Source: Mycobacterium sp. DL (GTDB taxonomy: Bacteria > Actinomycetota > Actinomycetes > Mycobacteriales > Mycobacteriaceae). From it: a DNA stretch of 64,000 nucleotides. Location of the stretch: positions 4,216,001 to 4,280,000 of the forward strand of contig NZ_CP155796.1 of NCBI RefSeq assembly GCF_039729195.1, read 5' to 3'. Below the pieces are notes generated by a model, which ran no database searches, was not told the DNA's origin, and saw nothing but the letters and a program-made list of their open reading frames with translations. This document shows, piece by piece, positions 25,902 to 35,039 of the stretch (the stretch's first letter is position 1; each line of letters opens with the position of its first letter). A program made the position numbers and the translations under genes.

Positions 25902-26508
25902 CTTGAAGACCGGTGGACGACCGCCCCTCGGCACCGTTGGCTTGCCGACGGGTGATGTGGCCGCCGCAGTCGTGAGGTGCGGCGCACACCGTCAACGGTC
26001 GACGCTCGAAAGTCGAACCCGCTCCGGCCTCGGAACCGGGACCTTTCGGAGTCGACCTCCGCATGGTAACCACGCCGATGCTGGAGGTCCACGGCAACAG
26101 CCGGTCAGCCGCGCCGTTCACCAGCGGTCGCCGAGTCTCATCTAGCTCCGGCACTCGGAGAGGGCCTGATTCTTCGCGATGCTGGAACTAGGCCGATCGA
26201 ACGAGGGTGCGCGTCGCGTCGAAAACGTCCGCACATAGCGAAGAACCAGGTTCACAGCCTGTCGAGTAGTTCAGAGACGGCGGTCGCACCCCAGCGGCAT
26301 CTACCTGTTTTGGGAATCCACCTCGACAGGAATGGCCGAAGGACTAGACCGCGGTTCAGGCGAAGTTGGCTCCGATGGCCCATATACGGGCACGCCACGG
26401 CAACCGATAGTGATTCGTGTAAAGCGAGTTCGCTCAAATTCATCCCGGGGGGCCAGTAGTGGACACATCGACTACGGCACACTCGTTGAGAAAACGGGAT
26501 GGTACGTG
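25902..26508. other. Intergenic region upstream of the polysaccharide locus
   Basis: 607 bases with no gene and no tRNA-like T-loop. It should carry the promoter of the glmS-led operon. The sequence just before the ATG at 26509 has only a weak ribosome site (GGGATGGTACGTG). Nothing else was identified. Confidence 0.4.
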
Positions 26509-28293
26509 ATGTGCGGAATCATCGCGTGCCGAACCCATGCACCCGCGGTCGACTACTTGCTCGCCGCGCTACGGCGGCTCGAATACCGCGGCTACGACTC
26601 GGTCGGAGTGGCGGTTCGCACGGACTGTGGTGGTGTCGCGCGCCTCCGCACGGTTGGACGTATCGGTTCACTCGATCAACTGGTCGGCGGTTGGTCTGGA
26701 CCGACGCTCGACGGGTTGGGAATCGGACACACCAGGTGGGCCACCCACGGTTCGGTCACCGAAGCCAATGCGCATCCGCACATCGATTGCACCGGTCGGA
26801 TTGCACTGGTGCACAACGGAATAATCGAGAACGCTGAGCAGATACGGCAGTCGTTGGAAGCTGCGGGGCATCAGTTCGCCTCATCCGTCGACAGTGAGGT
26901 GCTGTGTCACCTGATCGAAGATCAGCGGAAAGTCACCGGAGATCTCCTCGCCGCGACAGAGGCCGCGCTCGCCGAAGTCGTCGGCTCCTGGGCGATAGCG
27001 GTTATCGAAGAGGGCACCGGCCGCTTGGTCGTCGCTGCCAACCGCTCGCCGCTGCTCGTCGCGCACACCAGCCATGGCGATTTCGCGACGAGCGACATCG
27101 CTGCCATCGCCGAATGGGTAGATGAGTTCCGGGTGCTTCAGGACGGTGATGTGTTGGAGCTCAACGGTGTCGGCGAACACCGCAGTCTCGGCGATCACGC
27201 AGCTGCCCCCGTGATGGCCAGGTGCGCCTGGCGTGGCGTCGACACCGATCTCAACGGCTATGTCGACTATATGGCCAAGGAGATCGACGAACAGCCGGCT
27301 GCCGCTGCACGAGTCCTGGACGATATCGGCGGCAAGGTGGTAAACGCTACGCTGTGGACGGAGTGCGGCCTTCCGCCGTTCGAACGGCTTCAGATCCTGG
27401 GTTGCGGCACATCCCTGAACGCGGGGTATGTGATCGCCAATCTTGCTCGACGCCTCGGCGGTGTGGCTGTCACGCTCACGGTGGCGAGCGAGGCCGCAGA
27501 TGAGATCGTTGAGCCTGGCACGTTGTGTCTGGCGATCAGCCAGTCCGGTGAAACCGCAGACGTGTTGCGAGCTCTCGAGGGCCGGCGCAGCGACGGTCCG
27601 GTGCTTGCGCTCACCAACAACCCGTACTCGACCCTGGCACGTCGTGCCGATGCGTTTATCAGCTGTGCCGCTGGTCCGGAGATTGGCGTCGCGGCGACCA
27701 AGACGTTCGTATGTCAGGTCATCGCCGGCGCAGCGCTCACGATGTCGGCCCTCGTGGCGACCAAACGATTGTCCGCGATCGATGCCTCGGAATTGATGGG
27801 CGAGCTGAATCAGCTGCCGGAGCAGCTCAGCGCCGCCGGTACGGCCGCGAGGTGTCTGGTGCCACCGATCGCCGAGGAGTTGGCCGAAGCTAGCGGCTTC
27901 TTGTTCATCGCGCGCGGATCGGGTCTGCCCTACGCGGCGGAAGGTGCGCTCAAGCTGAAGGAACTGACGTATCGGTGGGCCGAGCACTACCCCGCGGGTG
28001 AACTCAAGCACGGACCACTTGCGTTGGTCGCAGAGGGAACTCCGGTGATCGTCATCGACAACGGTGACCCCAAGCTCGCCGCGAACGTCGCAGAAGTTTC
28101 CGCCAGGGGCGGTCGCATCGTTGGGATCGGTCCGTCCGGCAGTGCGATTCCGCTGCGGCGGAGGTCAATCGGCCCTTGGGGCCCCGTCGACAGCGTGATT
28201 CCGACGCAGATCCTCGCCCGCACGCTGGCGCTGGCTCGCGGCAATGACGTCGACAAGCCGAGAAACCTGGCCAAGTCAGTGACTGTGGAGTGA
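26509..28293 (+). CDS. Glucosamine-6-phosphate synthase paralogue (GlmS-like)
   Basis: 594 residues. The N-terminal nucleophile Cys2 (MCGIIAC) and GHTRWATHG form the class II glutaminase domain; VHNGIIEN is conserved. Two SIS isomerase domains follow, with CGTSLNAG, SQSGETADVL and IGVAATKTF. The C-terminus has the catalytic ELKHGP and the invariant tail NLAKSVTVE. It converts fructose-6-phosphate and glutamine to glucosamine-6-phosphate. It is about 30 residues shorter than the usual mycobacterial GlmS, mainly in the second SIS domain, and diverges at several otherwise fixed positions. It is therefore probably a dedicated second copy feeding amino sugar to this locus rather than the housekeeping enzyme, though the absence of another copy cannot be checked here. 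Confidence 0.88.
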   Translation: MCGIIACRTHAPAVDYLLAALRRLEYRGYDSVGVAVRTDCGGVARLRTVGRIGSLDQLVGGWSGPTLDGLGIGHTRWATHGSVTEANAHPHIDCTGRIALVHNGIIENAEQIRQSLEAAGHQFASSVDSEVLCHLIEDQRKVTGDLLAATEAALAEVVGSWAIAVIEEGTGRLVVAANRSPLLVAHTSHGDFATSDIAAIAEWVDEFRVLQDGDVLELNGVGEHRSLGDHAAAPVMARCAWRGVDTDLNGYVDYMAKEIDEQPAAAARVLDDIGGKVVNATLWTECGLPPFERLQILGCGTSLNAGYVIANLARRLGGVAVTLTVASEAADEIVEPGTLCLAISQSGETADVLRALEGRRSDGPVLALTNNPYSTLARRADAFISCAAGPEIGVAATKTFVCQVIAGAALTMSALVATKRLSAIDASELMGELNQLPEQLSAAGTAARCLVPPIAEELAEASGFLFIARGSGLPYAAEGALKLKELTYRWAEHYPAGELKHGPLALVAEGTPVIVIDNGDPKLAANVAEVSARGGRIVGIGPSGSAIPLRRRSIGPWGPVDSVIPTQILARTLALARGNDVDKPRNLAKSVTVE

Positions 28294-28320
28294 TCGGATG
28301 AGCCGACGGGACAGTGCATC

Positions 28321-29310
28321 ATGAGGTTCTTGGTTACCGGCGCTGCCGGTTTCATCGGATCGAATCTGATCGACGGACTGCTCGTCGACGGTCACCAGGT
28401 GATCGGGGTGGACAACCTCAGCACCGGCGTGCTCGCGAATCTTTCCCAGGCATTCAGGTCCAATGCACTTTGGCCAGGGCGATTTACATTCCTGCACAAC
28501 GATATTCAGGCGCCGGACTTTCTCGGGATCGTGGTGGGGTGCAATCCCGACGTAGTCATTCACCTCGCGGCCCACGTCGATCCCCAGACGTCTATCGAGG
28601 ACCCGTACTTCGATGCCCGCAGCAATGTCTTGGGCACCCTGAATGTGTGCGAAGCGAGCCGGCGTGCGGGCATCCGCAGGATGGTCTATGCCGGGGTCCA
28701 CCTGCCGAATCACGACACGGTGGCCCATGGCCCGGACGACGTTCCCAGAACGTTGAATCCGCTTTCACCGTACCTCGTAGCGAAGCTGGCGGGCGAGATG
28801 TACATGCGCGCCTACGCCGAGATGTACGGTCTGGAATCCATCTGTCTGGCACTGCCCAGCGTCTACGGCCCCCGCCAGAATCCGCACGGACCCGGCGGTG
28901 TGATCGCTCGCTTCGGCGCTTCGATCCTTACCGGACAACCGATGACCGTCGACCGCAATTACTTCATCACAGATGATTTCGTCTACATCGATGACGTCGT
29001 CGAGGCATTCGTGCGCGCAGCGAAAGTCACGGTCGCCACCACAGGGAGCTATGTCATCGGCACCGGGAAGCATACTGCAGTCACCGATGTACTGGCAGTG
29101 ATGTCCGCCGCGTTGGACGTTCTGGTGCAGCCAGACCTCGCCTCGGTGCGCGAAACCGAGACGCTGTGCAGCGCGGGTGTGACTGCGGCCGGCCGGGAAC
29201 TCGGCTGGAAACCGAAGTTCGGCCTGCCCGAGGGCATCAGGCGCACAGTTCTGTGGCTGCGGACGACGCTCGAGCCCGAGCCCGAGCCGACCGCACTCAT
29301 CGGTGCCTGA
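28321..29310 (+). CDS. NAD-dependent epimerase (GalE-like SDR) with altered catalytic Ser region
   Basis: 329 residues. The NAD motif [13 protein letters not shown] and the Tyr151/Lys155 pair (SPYLVAK) are present. Where functional relatives, including the GalE-like protein at 50638, have [10 protein letters not shown] with the catalytic Ser, this protein has YAGVHLPNHD (residues 123-132). Flanks on both sides align without gaps, so only about ten residues differ. The catalytic Ser/Thr is therefore absent as written. The neighbouring reading frame across 28690-28711 gives GSTCRI, closer to expectation, which hints at two compensating frameshifts. The substrate would be a UDP-hexose or UDP-HexNAc. 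It lies between the GlmS-like and dehydratase genes in the operon. Confidence 0.75.
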   Translation: MRFLVTGAAGFIGSNLIDGLLVDGHQVIGVDNLSTGVLANLSQAFRSNALWPGRFTFLHNDIQAPDFLGIVVGCNPDVVIHLAAHVDPQTSIEDPYFDARSNVLGTLNVCEASRRAGIRRMVYAGVHLPNHDTVAHGPDDVPRTLNPLSPYLVAKLAGEMYMRAYAEMYGLESICLALPSVYGPRQNPHGPGGVIARFGASILTGQPMTVDRNYFITDDFVYIDDVVEAFVRAAKVTVATTGSYVIGTGKHTAVTDVLAVMSAALDVLVQPDLASVRETETLCSAGVTAAGRELGWKPKFGLPEGIRRTVLWLRTTLEPEPEPTALIGA

Positions 29311-29504
29311 TGGAGAATCAGATGTTGTCTCGAATGGACGCAACGGCATATAGGCGGTCTTTCAGCGTCATCCGCCCACTCAGCGCGCCGCTGGCAGCGC
29401 CCGACTGGATCGACGCAGGCATACGTCGGATCAGTCTCGCCGGGAGCACCGGCCTGCGGCGCCAGCCGCCTGTGCCTCTCGTTCAACAGGGGACGAGCAA
29501 GTGA
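29310..29504 (+). CDS. Possible small coupled ORF, 64 residues
   Basis: ATG 29310 overlaps the epimerase stop (TGATG), and the ORF's own TGA (29502-29504) overlaps the GTG start of the dehydratase at 29501 (GTGA). Filling the gap exactly between two operon genes with coupling at both ends argues that it is translated. The peptide (starting MENQMLSRMDATAYRRSF) is basic, with no membrane segment and no family I recognise. It may be real or simply a translational bridge. Confidence 0.4.
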   Translation: MENQMLSRMDATAYRRSFSVIRPLSAPLAAPDWIDAGIRRISLAGSTGLRRQPPVPLVQQGTSK

Positions 29505-31402
29505 GTTACCTTGAACGTGCGGTCGGCACCGCTCAGGTGGTCTCCGCGTCGCGGTGTTGGATCCCGGACACCGCGATGTGGTGCATAGCCGTCTGGGCTG
29601 CAGCCTGGGTGCGATTCGACTTCGACATCACTGAGGTGCGGATAGTTCCCACCGTGATGCTCGCCGTCGCAGCCATGATCACGAACGGAGCTGTCGGTGG
29701 TGCAATGGGAATCTATCGACGTCGCTACGTGCTGGCGAGCTTCGACGAATGCGCTGCACTCGCGACAGTCGCGGCGATTTCGTCCGGGGTGTTGCTGCTG
29801 ACCTTCGGTCTGGCTGAGCCATATCTGGTTCCGCGCAGCGTTCCGTTGCTCGCCGGTACCTTCGCACTCGGCGGGATGTGCACTGTTCGCTGGCTGGCCC
29901 GCAAGCTGTCACCGTCACACCACACTGGTGAAACCAGCCGACGCAAGGTCGTCGTCCTGGGAGCCGGTCGCACAGGCCAGAACCTGGCACGACAGATGCA
30001 GTTGGACGAACGCATGCCCTACGAGATCGTCGCCCTGCTCGACGACGACCCCAGAAGGCGCCACCTCCATGTAGCGGGGGTGCAGGTGCGGGGTACTCGA
30101 CACGACTTGGCGGCTGTTGCAGCCCGTTTCGAGGCGGATGCAGTTGTCATTGCAATCGCTGACCCGGATCCCGAACTGATCAGGGATGTCTCGTCGGAAG
30201 CAGCGCTACTGGGCATCGGCGCCTTGATCGTCCCCGCCGCAACTCAACTGATACGCAGCGCACGGCCGGCTCGGGATGTACGAGACCTGCAGCTCGGCGA
30301 CCTGCTCGGCAGATCACCGGCTCATCTGGACGAGGACGTGATCGCCGCCCAGATCACAGGTCGCCGCGTCCTGGTTACGGGGGCGGGAGGCTCCATAGGT
30401 TCGGAGATGTGTCGACAGATCCACCGATTCGCGCCCGCGGCATTGATCATGCTGGATCGCGACGAGTCGGCATTGCATGCAACCCAGCTTTCGGTCTACG
30501 GTCGCGCCTTGCTCGACGGTGACGACACCGTACTGGCTGATATCCGCGATCGATCCGCGATGAGACGGGTATTCGAGGCGTGCCGGCCGGAGGTCGTGAT
30601 CCACGCGGCGGCGTTGAAACACCTACCGCTGCTTGAGAAGTATCCGCTTGAAGCGTGGATGACCAACGTCGTCGGTAGCTGGAATGTCCTCTGTGCAGCC
30701 GGCGAACTGGGCGTCGATACGTTTGTCAACATCTCGACCGACAAGGCGGCGGGCCCGATCAGCGTCCTGGGATACAGCAAGCGTGTCAGCGAACGTCTGA
30801 CTGCAGCTGTCGCGACCCAGTCACAGGGACGATTTCTCAGTGTGCGATTCGGCAACGTCCTCGGCTCCCGCGGCTCGGTACTCGAGGCGTTCTCCCGCCA
30901 GATCGAGGAAGGCGGACCGGTGACGGTTACTGATCCCGACGTGACTCGGTTCTTCATGACCATCCCCGAGGCATGCCAACTGGTGCTGCAAGCCGCTGCG
31001 GTTGGCGGCCGAGGCGAGGCCTTGGTCCTCGACATGGGAGCCCCAGTGAAGATCGCCGACGTGGCTCGGCTGCTTGTCGATCGCGCTGGGCGCGACGACG
31101 TCAAAATCGTCTACACGGGGCTGCGCCCGGGGGAGAAGTTGCACGAAGAACTCTTCGGACCCGGAGAAGGCGGCGGCCACCGTCGCTCGCACCCGTTGGT
31201 GGCACACGTGTCTGTCCCGCCACTGGCACTGGTCGACGGACAGGCCGTCCTTGACCGGTTCATCGATCACGGTAGTGCCATGCGCTGGATGGCAGCAGAA
31301 GCGGGTGCGGTGGCCAGCGCGCCGGTCGCGCTCGAGGAATGCCTACCGCCAGTAGCCGATCCGACACCGGTGGGTCTCGGAGTGCAGAGGCACGCGGTGT
31401 GA
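29501..31402 (+). CDS. Membrane nucleotide-sugar 4,6-dehydratase (PglF/CapD/WbpM type)
   Basis: 633 residues. Four N-terminal membrane helices (to about residue 135) are followed by a first Rossmann-like domain (VVVLGAGRTGQNLARQM). The catalytic SDR domain has VLVTGAGGSIGSEMCRQIHR and the FNISTDKAAGPISVLGYSKR motif. Enzymes of this class dehydrate UDP-GlcNAc to a 4-keto-6-deoxy intermediate, the first step to bacillosamine, QuiNAc, FucNAc and similar sugars. In the S-M-K type active site the Met position is Leu here (SVLGYSK), a variant I believe is frequent in actinobacteria. GTG 29501 has a GGGGACGAG site. It pairs with the DegT aminotransferase that follows (overlap TGATG). Confidence 0.88.
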   Translation: MSYLERAVGTAQVVSASRCWIPDTAMWCIAVWAAAWVRFDFDITEVRIVPTVMLAVAAMITNGAVGGAMGIYRRRYVLASFDECAALATVAAISSGVLLLTFGLAEPYLVPRSVPLLAGTFALGGMCTVRWLARKLSPSHHTGETSRRKVVVLGAGRTGQNLARQMQLDERMPYEIVALLDDDPRRRHLHVAGVQVRGTRHDLAAVAARFEADAVVIAIADPDPELIRDVSSEAALLGIGALIVPAATQLIRSARPARDVRDLQLGDLLGRSPAHLDEDVIAAQITGRRVLVTGAGGSIGSEMCRQIHRFAPAALIMLDRDESALHATQLSVYGRALLDGDDTVLADIRDRSAMRRVFEACRPEVVIHAAALKHLPLLEKYPLEAWMTNVVGSWNVLCAAGELGVDTFVNISTDKAAGPISVLGYSKRVSERLTAAVATQSQGRFLSVRFGNVLGSRGSVLEAFSRQIEEGGPVTVTDPDVTRFFMTIPEACQLVLQAAAVGGRGEALVLDMGAPVKIADVARLLVDRAGRDDVKIVYTGLRPGEKLHEELFGPGEGGGHRRSHPLVAHVSVPPLALVDGQAVLDRFIDHGSAMRWMAAEAGAVASAPVALEECLPPVADPTPVGLGVQRHAV

Positions 31403-32553
31403 TGAAGAGAATCCACCTTTCCGCACCCGATGTCTCGGCGAGGGAAGAAGAACTGTGCGTCGCCGCACTGCGGTCCGGGTGGGTAGCGCCGCTGGGGCCG
31501 ATGGTGGACGCGTTCGAGGAGGCACTCGCCGAACGGTGCGGGCGGCGGTACGCAGTGGCTCTGAGTTCCGGTACCGCGGCCCTTCATCTAGGGCTGCTCG
31601 AGCTGGGAGCAGGGCCTCAGTCGGTGGTGATCGTCCCCACCATGACGTTCGCAGCAACGGCAAACGCTGTCGTTTACACCGGCGCCACACCTGTTTTCGT
31701 GGACTGTGATCCTGTGTTCGGCAATCTGGATCCACTCCTTGTCGAGGACGCCGTGCGCTCCTTGCAGCGGGCCGGTGAACACGTCGCGGCGGTTATTGCG
31801 GTGGACCTACTGGGACATTGCGCCGACTACGCCGAGCTCGAAGACATCTGTCGAAGCGCAGAGGTTCCACTGCTCTCGGATGCCGCAGAGGCTCTCGGGG
31901 CCAGCCACGCGGGCCGGCCTGCCGGTTCGTTCGGGGCCGCCGCGATTCTCAGCTTCAACGGCAACAAGGTGATTTCGACGAGCGGCGGTGGTGCACTGCT
32001 CAGCGATGACGAACAGTTCGTCGAGCGGGTCAGGTATCTGAGCACGCAGGCGCGGCAACCGGTCTCACACTACGAACACACCGAGATCGGCTACAACTAT
32101 CGGTTGAGCAATATTCTCGCCGCGCTCGGGCTCGCGCAGCTGGAGCGGTTGGACGAGATGATCGCCCGCCGCCGAAAATTGCGCGAGACCTACAGCAGGC
32201 TCTTCGCCGGCACCGACGGCGTGACGATCTTCCAGCGGGAATGCGATGCGGGCGACAACTGCTGGCTCACCGCAATTCTGGTTGATCAGGTCGCTGCCCG
32301 GTGGAAGCGGGAAGAGCTCGAAGCCGTTCTGCAGGCTGCCGACATCGAGAGCCGTCGGTTGTGGAAGCCGATGCATCAACAACCCGTTTTTGCCGATGCG
32401 CGCACGTTTCTTCGTGGAGACGCTGATCGGCTGTTCGCTACCGGTCTCGCCCTGCCGAGTGGTTCTGCGCTGTCTACTGCCGACGTCGACCGAGTCCACG
32501 CGGCCATCGGGTCTTTCCTGTCCGCACGTCCCCGCCGGCGAGCCCGGGGATGA
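31402..32553 (+). CDS. DegT/DnrJ/EryC1 sugar aminotransferase (PglE-like)
   Basis: 383 residues. PLP-dependent sugar aminotransferase with phosphate-binding loop LSSGTAALHLGLL, the Asp in LLSDAAEALGAS, and Schiff-base Lys189 in SFNGNKVISTSGGG. It is overlapped by the dehydratase stop codon. The pair matches PglF-PglE (or WbpM-like plus DegT) and would give a UDP-2-acetamido-4-amino-2,4,6-trideoxyhexose. The C-terminal part (NYRLSNILAALGLAQLE) is typical of sugar rather than acyl carriers. Acetylation of the new amine would need one of the GNAT proteins further on. Confidence 0.88.
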   Translation: MKRIHLSAPDVSAREEELCVAALRSGWVAPLGPMVDAFEEALAERCGRRYAVALSSGTAALHLGLLELGAGPQSVVIVPTMTFAATANAVVYTGATPVFVDCDPVFGNLDPLLVEDAVRSLQRAGEHVAAVIAVDLLGHCADYAELEDICRSAEVPLLSDAAEALGASHAGRPAGSFGAAAILSFNGNKVISTSGGGALLSDDEQFVERVRYLSTQARQPVSHYEHTEIGYNYRLSNILAALGLAQLERLDEMIARRRKLRETYSRLFAGTDGVTIFQRECDAGDNCWLTAILVDQVAARWKREELEAVLQAADIESRRLWKPMHQQPVFADARTFLRGDADRLFATGLALPSGSALSTADVDRVHAAIGSFLSARPRRRARG

Positions 32554-32557
32554 TCGG

Positions 32558-33691
32558 ATGAGGATCGCTCATATCGGGCCGGCTGCATTGCCTGTCGGGT
32601 ACGCCTTCGGTGGTGCCGTAGAGCGCCGAATGGTCGAGCTGGCGGCGGCACAGCTGTGTCGCGGCGACGATGTACTGGTGGTGTCTCTCGCTCCGGACGG
32701 TGACGAGCCTCGATCAGGTGGCACGGCGCGGGAGGTCCCGATTCTCGACGTCGGGTGCCGCACGCGTCGCCCGCTGCGCGACATGGAACTGCTGCTGCGG
32801 GCCCGGTCCGGGATCAAGAAATTCGCCCCAGACGTCATCCACGTCCACAACAGCTCGACCGCGGCGGTCTTGCTCGCGGGGATCCCCGCCGCGAAGGTGC
32901 TCACATTCGACTACTTCCGTTACCGCGGGTCCGAACGTCGGGGCGCGAGAGCGGCGTACCGGCGAGCTCTGAAGTCGTTCGACGTTCTCATGCCCGTCTC
33001 GGAATTCTGTGCCCAGCGAGCTGCCGAGTACTGGTCGATACCGCTCGCGGACTTCCGGGTGCTCCACAACGGCGTCAACGTCGAGCAGTTCAGCCCAGAC
33101 GACTCGCGACGTCTGGCTGCTCGGCAGCGGTATGACCTGAATGACCGACTGGTGATCGGATACGTCGGCCGCATCTGCGAGCAGAAGGGGTCCGACACAC
33201 TCGCCGAGGCGTACCGGAAAGTGAAGATGGCACATCCCGAGGCCGCGTTGCTGGTCGCTGGCCCAACGGACTTTTTCGGCCAGACTCGATCCACACCGCT
33301 GACGGATCGGATCGAGCGTCTGGGCGGTCGCTGGCTCGGCCCCGTTCCTGAGGACGAGGTCGCCGACGTGATGCGGTCTCTCGATATCTGCGCGATGCCC
33401 ACCCGCCAGGACGAGATGTTCGGTATGGCTGCCGCAGAAGCGTTGTCCTCTGGTACGCCCGTCGTCTGCTCCAACCTCGGCGGCCTGCCTGAGGTGGTCT
33501 CAACTTCGGCTGGTGTTCTTGTGCAGCCGGGGGACGCGGAGGCTCTGGCCGAGGAATTGATTGCGCTGTGCGGCGACCGCGTCACTCTGGCCAGGCTGGC
33601 TGCGGCCGCACCTCGCGAGGCGAGCAAGTTCACCTGGGCCGCCATCGCCGACCGGGCCGAGACGCTGTACCGCGAAGTACTGAAGCGATGA
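32558..33691 (+). CDS. GT4-type glycosyltransferase
   Basis: 377 residues, GT-B fold. The N-terminal domain starts MRIAHIGPAALPVGYAFGGA (Gly-rich acceptor loop) and contains HVHNSSTA. The C-terminal domain has GYVGRICEQKG and the donor-binding E-x7-E motif in DEMFGMAAAEALSSGTPVV. It transfers a sugar from a nucleotide donor with retention. ATG 32558 is four bases past the previous stop. It is a cytosolic, membrane-associated enzyme building the lipid-linked repeat unit; donor and acceptor are unknown. Confidence 0.87.
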   Translation: MRIAHIGPAALPVGYAFGGAVERRMVELAAAQLCRGDDVLVVSLAPDGDEPRSGGTAREVPILDVGCRTRRPLRDMELLLRARSGIKKFAPDVIHVHNSSTAAVLLAGIPAAKVLTFDYFRYRGSERRGARAAYRRALKSFDVLMPVSEFCAQRAAEYWSIPLADFRVLHNGVNVEQFSPDDSRRLAARQRYDLNDRLVIGYVGRICEQKGSDTLAEAYRKVKMAHPEAALLVAGPTDFFGQTRSTPLTDRIERLGGRWLGPVPEDEVADVMRSLDICAMPTRQDEMFGMAAAEALSSGTPVVCSNLGGLPEVVSTSAGVLVQPGDAEALAEELIALCGDRVTLARLAAAAPREASKFTWAAIADRAETLYREVLKR

Positions 33692-33710
33692 TCGACGCGG
33701 AGTGGTCCGC

Positions 33711-35039
33711 GTGACGCGGCCCCTGACCTTCCTGATCCGACCGCTTCGCGACACGACGATGCGCACCGCACTGCTCGGCGGCAGTTGGGCGCTCGTCGGG
33801 ACGTTCATCGGCAGGGTCGCCAACGTCGGCGCGCTGCTGCTCGCGGCCAGGTACCTGGGCAGCGAGCAGTTCGGTGGCTTGTCGCTGGCGCTGTCGACCG
33901 TGCTTGCCGTCGCCTCGGTGAGTGCCCTCGGGCTGCCAATCGCCGCCCAGAAGCTGGTCGCCGAGGCGCGCGAGATCGATGCCGTCCGCCGCGATCGATT
34001 GATAGATCTCACGCTGGCGATGACCCTATTCGTAGGCCTCCTACTCATGATCATCAGCGCCCTGGGCAGCGCGTGGATCTCCGTCGGGATCCTGGACCAG
34101 CCTCAAGTCGCACCGCTCCTGGCCGTCGCGTCGATTCTCATACTCACCACCCCACTGGGGGAGGTCCTGGCGGCCCTGTTGGCCTCGTTGGAGAGGTTCG
34201 ACCTGGTGGGATTGTTCCGCGCCGCTCACGGAACCTTGTCCGGTGGGTTGTTGGTCATCGTTCTTCTCAGCACGTCCGGTCCGGCGGCGCCGCTGTGGGC
34301 GCTGGCTGCCGCCGAAGCGTTGGCGTGCGTCCTGGGGCTCCGGTTGGTCCGGTCGGCCCGCGGGCCCCGTTCCCTGGCCCGCTTCGGGTACACCGAGTTC
34401 GTCACCGAGGCCAAACCGCTGCTCCGGGTGGCGTTGCCGGCGTTGGTCGCGAGCGTTTCGCTGCAACCGGCGCTGTGGCTCGGGCAGGTGTTGCTGAGTA
34501 GGCAACCAGACGGTCTTGCGCACGTCGGCACCTTCGCAGTGGCTATGCGGTGGCACTCCATGGCCCTCTTCGTGCCGGTGACGATGTGTTCTGTGTTGCT
34601 GCCGATGCTCGGCCGGCTCCGGGCGACGGGCCGGGATGCGGACGGTCGGACGCTGTTCGTCCGGTATAGCGTTCTGACGCTGGCATTCTCGACGGTTACC
34701 TGCATCGGTCTCATTGCGTTCGCCGCCCCGCTCATGGGCCTGCAAGGCGCGGAGTATTCAGTGGCGTCGGGGGTTCTCGTCATCCTCGCGGTCGCTACCG
34801 TTCCGTCGGCGCTGAACAATCTGCTCGGCGGCCGTGCTCTCGCTGAAGGTCGTCTCTCCCTGTGGGTATGGAGCGATCTGGTACTGGCGGCGACCCTGGC
34901 TGCCTGTGCCGTCGCTCTGGTTCCTCCACTGGCGGGCGTGGGGCTGGCCGCGGCCTATCTCGCCGCCTACGTCGTGAGTTGCCTTGTGCTGCTGCCGATC
35001 GCACTGGCTGCCCGGTCTCCTGCGGGGGAACGCTTGTGA
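33711..35039 (+). CDS. Polysaccharide flippase-like membrane protein (Wzx/MATE-like, MOP superfamily)
   Basis: 442 residues with about 12 hydrophobic helices and the Wzx-like start (GGSWALVGTFIGRVANVGAL, then LLAARYLGSEQFGGLSLAL). This N-terminal pattern of R-x-x-N-x-x, then YLG-x-x-x-F/Y-G defines the MOP flippase family. It should move undecaprenyl/decaprenyl-linked repeat units across the membrane. GTG 33711 is used because GGAG ends about eight bases upstream; GTG 33702 is an alternative. Its TGA overlaps the polymerase gene's GTG (GTGA). Confidence 0.82.
   Translation: MTRPLTFLIRPLRDTTMRTALLGGSWALVGTFIGRVANVGALLLAARYLGSEQFGGLSLALSTVLAVASVSALGLPIAAQKLVAEAREIDAVRRDRLIDLTLAMTLFVGLLLMIISALGSAWISVGILDQPQVAPLLAVASILILTTPLGEVLAALLASLERFDLVGLFRAAHGTLSGGLLVIVLLSTSGPAAPLWALAAAEALACVLGLRLVRSARGPRSLARFGYTEFVTEAKPLLRVALPALVASVSLQPALWLGQVLLSRQPDGLAHVGTFAVAMRWHSMALFVPVTMCSVLLPMLGRLRATGRDADGRTLFVRYSVLTLAFSTVTCIGLIAFAAPLMGLQGAEYSVASGVLVILAVATVPSALNNLLGGRALAEGRLSLWVWSDLVLAATLAACAVALVPPLAGVGLAAAYLAAYVVSCLVLLPIALAARSPAGERL

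Noticed and set aside
25902..26508. tRNA-like stretch near 26010 (AGTCGAACCCGC)
   Set aside because: No cloverleaf could be built around it and the T-loop pattern GTTCRANYC is not met.
34862..35035. N-terminal extension of the polymerase gene into the flippase
   Set aside because: The extension is an alternative-frame shadow of the flippase; GTG 35036 overlaps its stop in a normal coupling arrangement.
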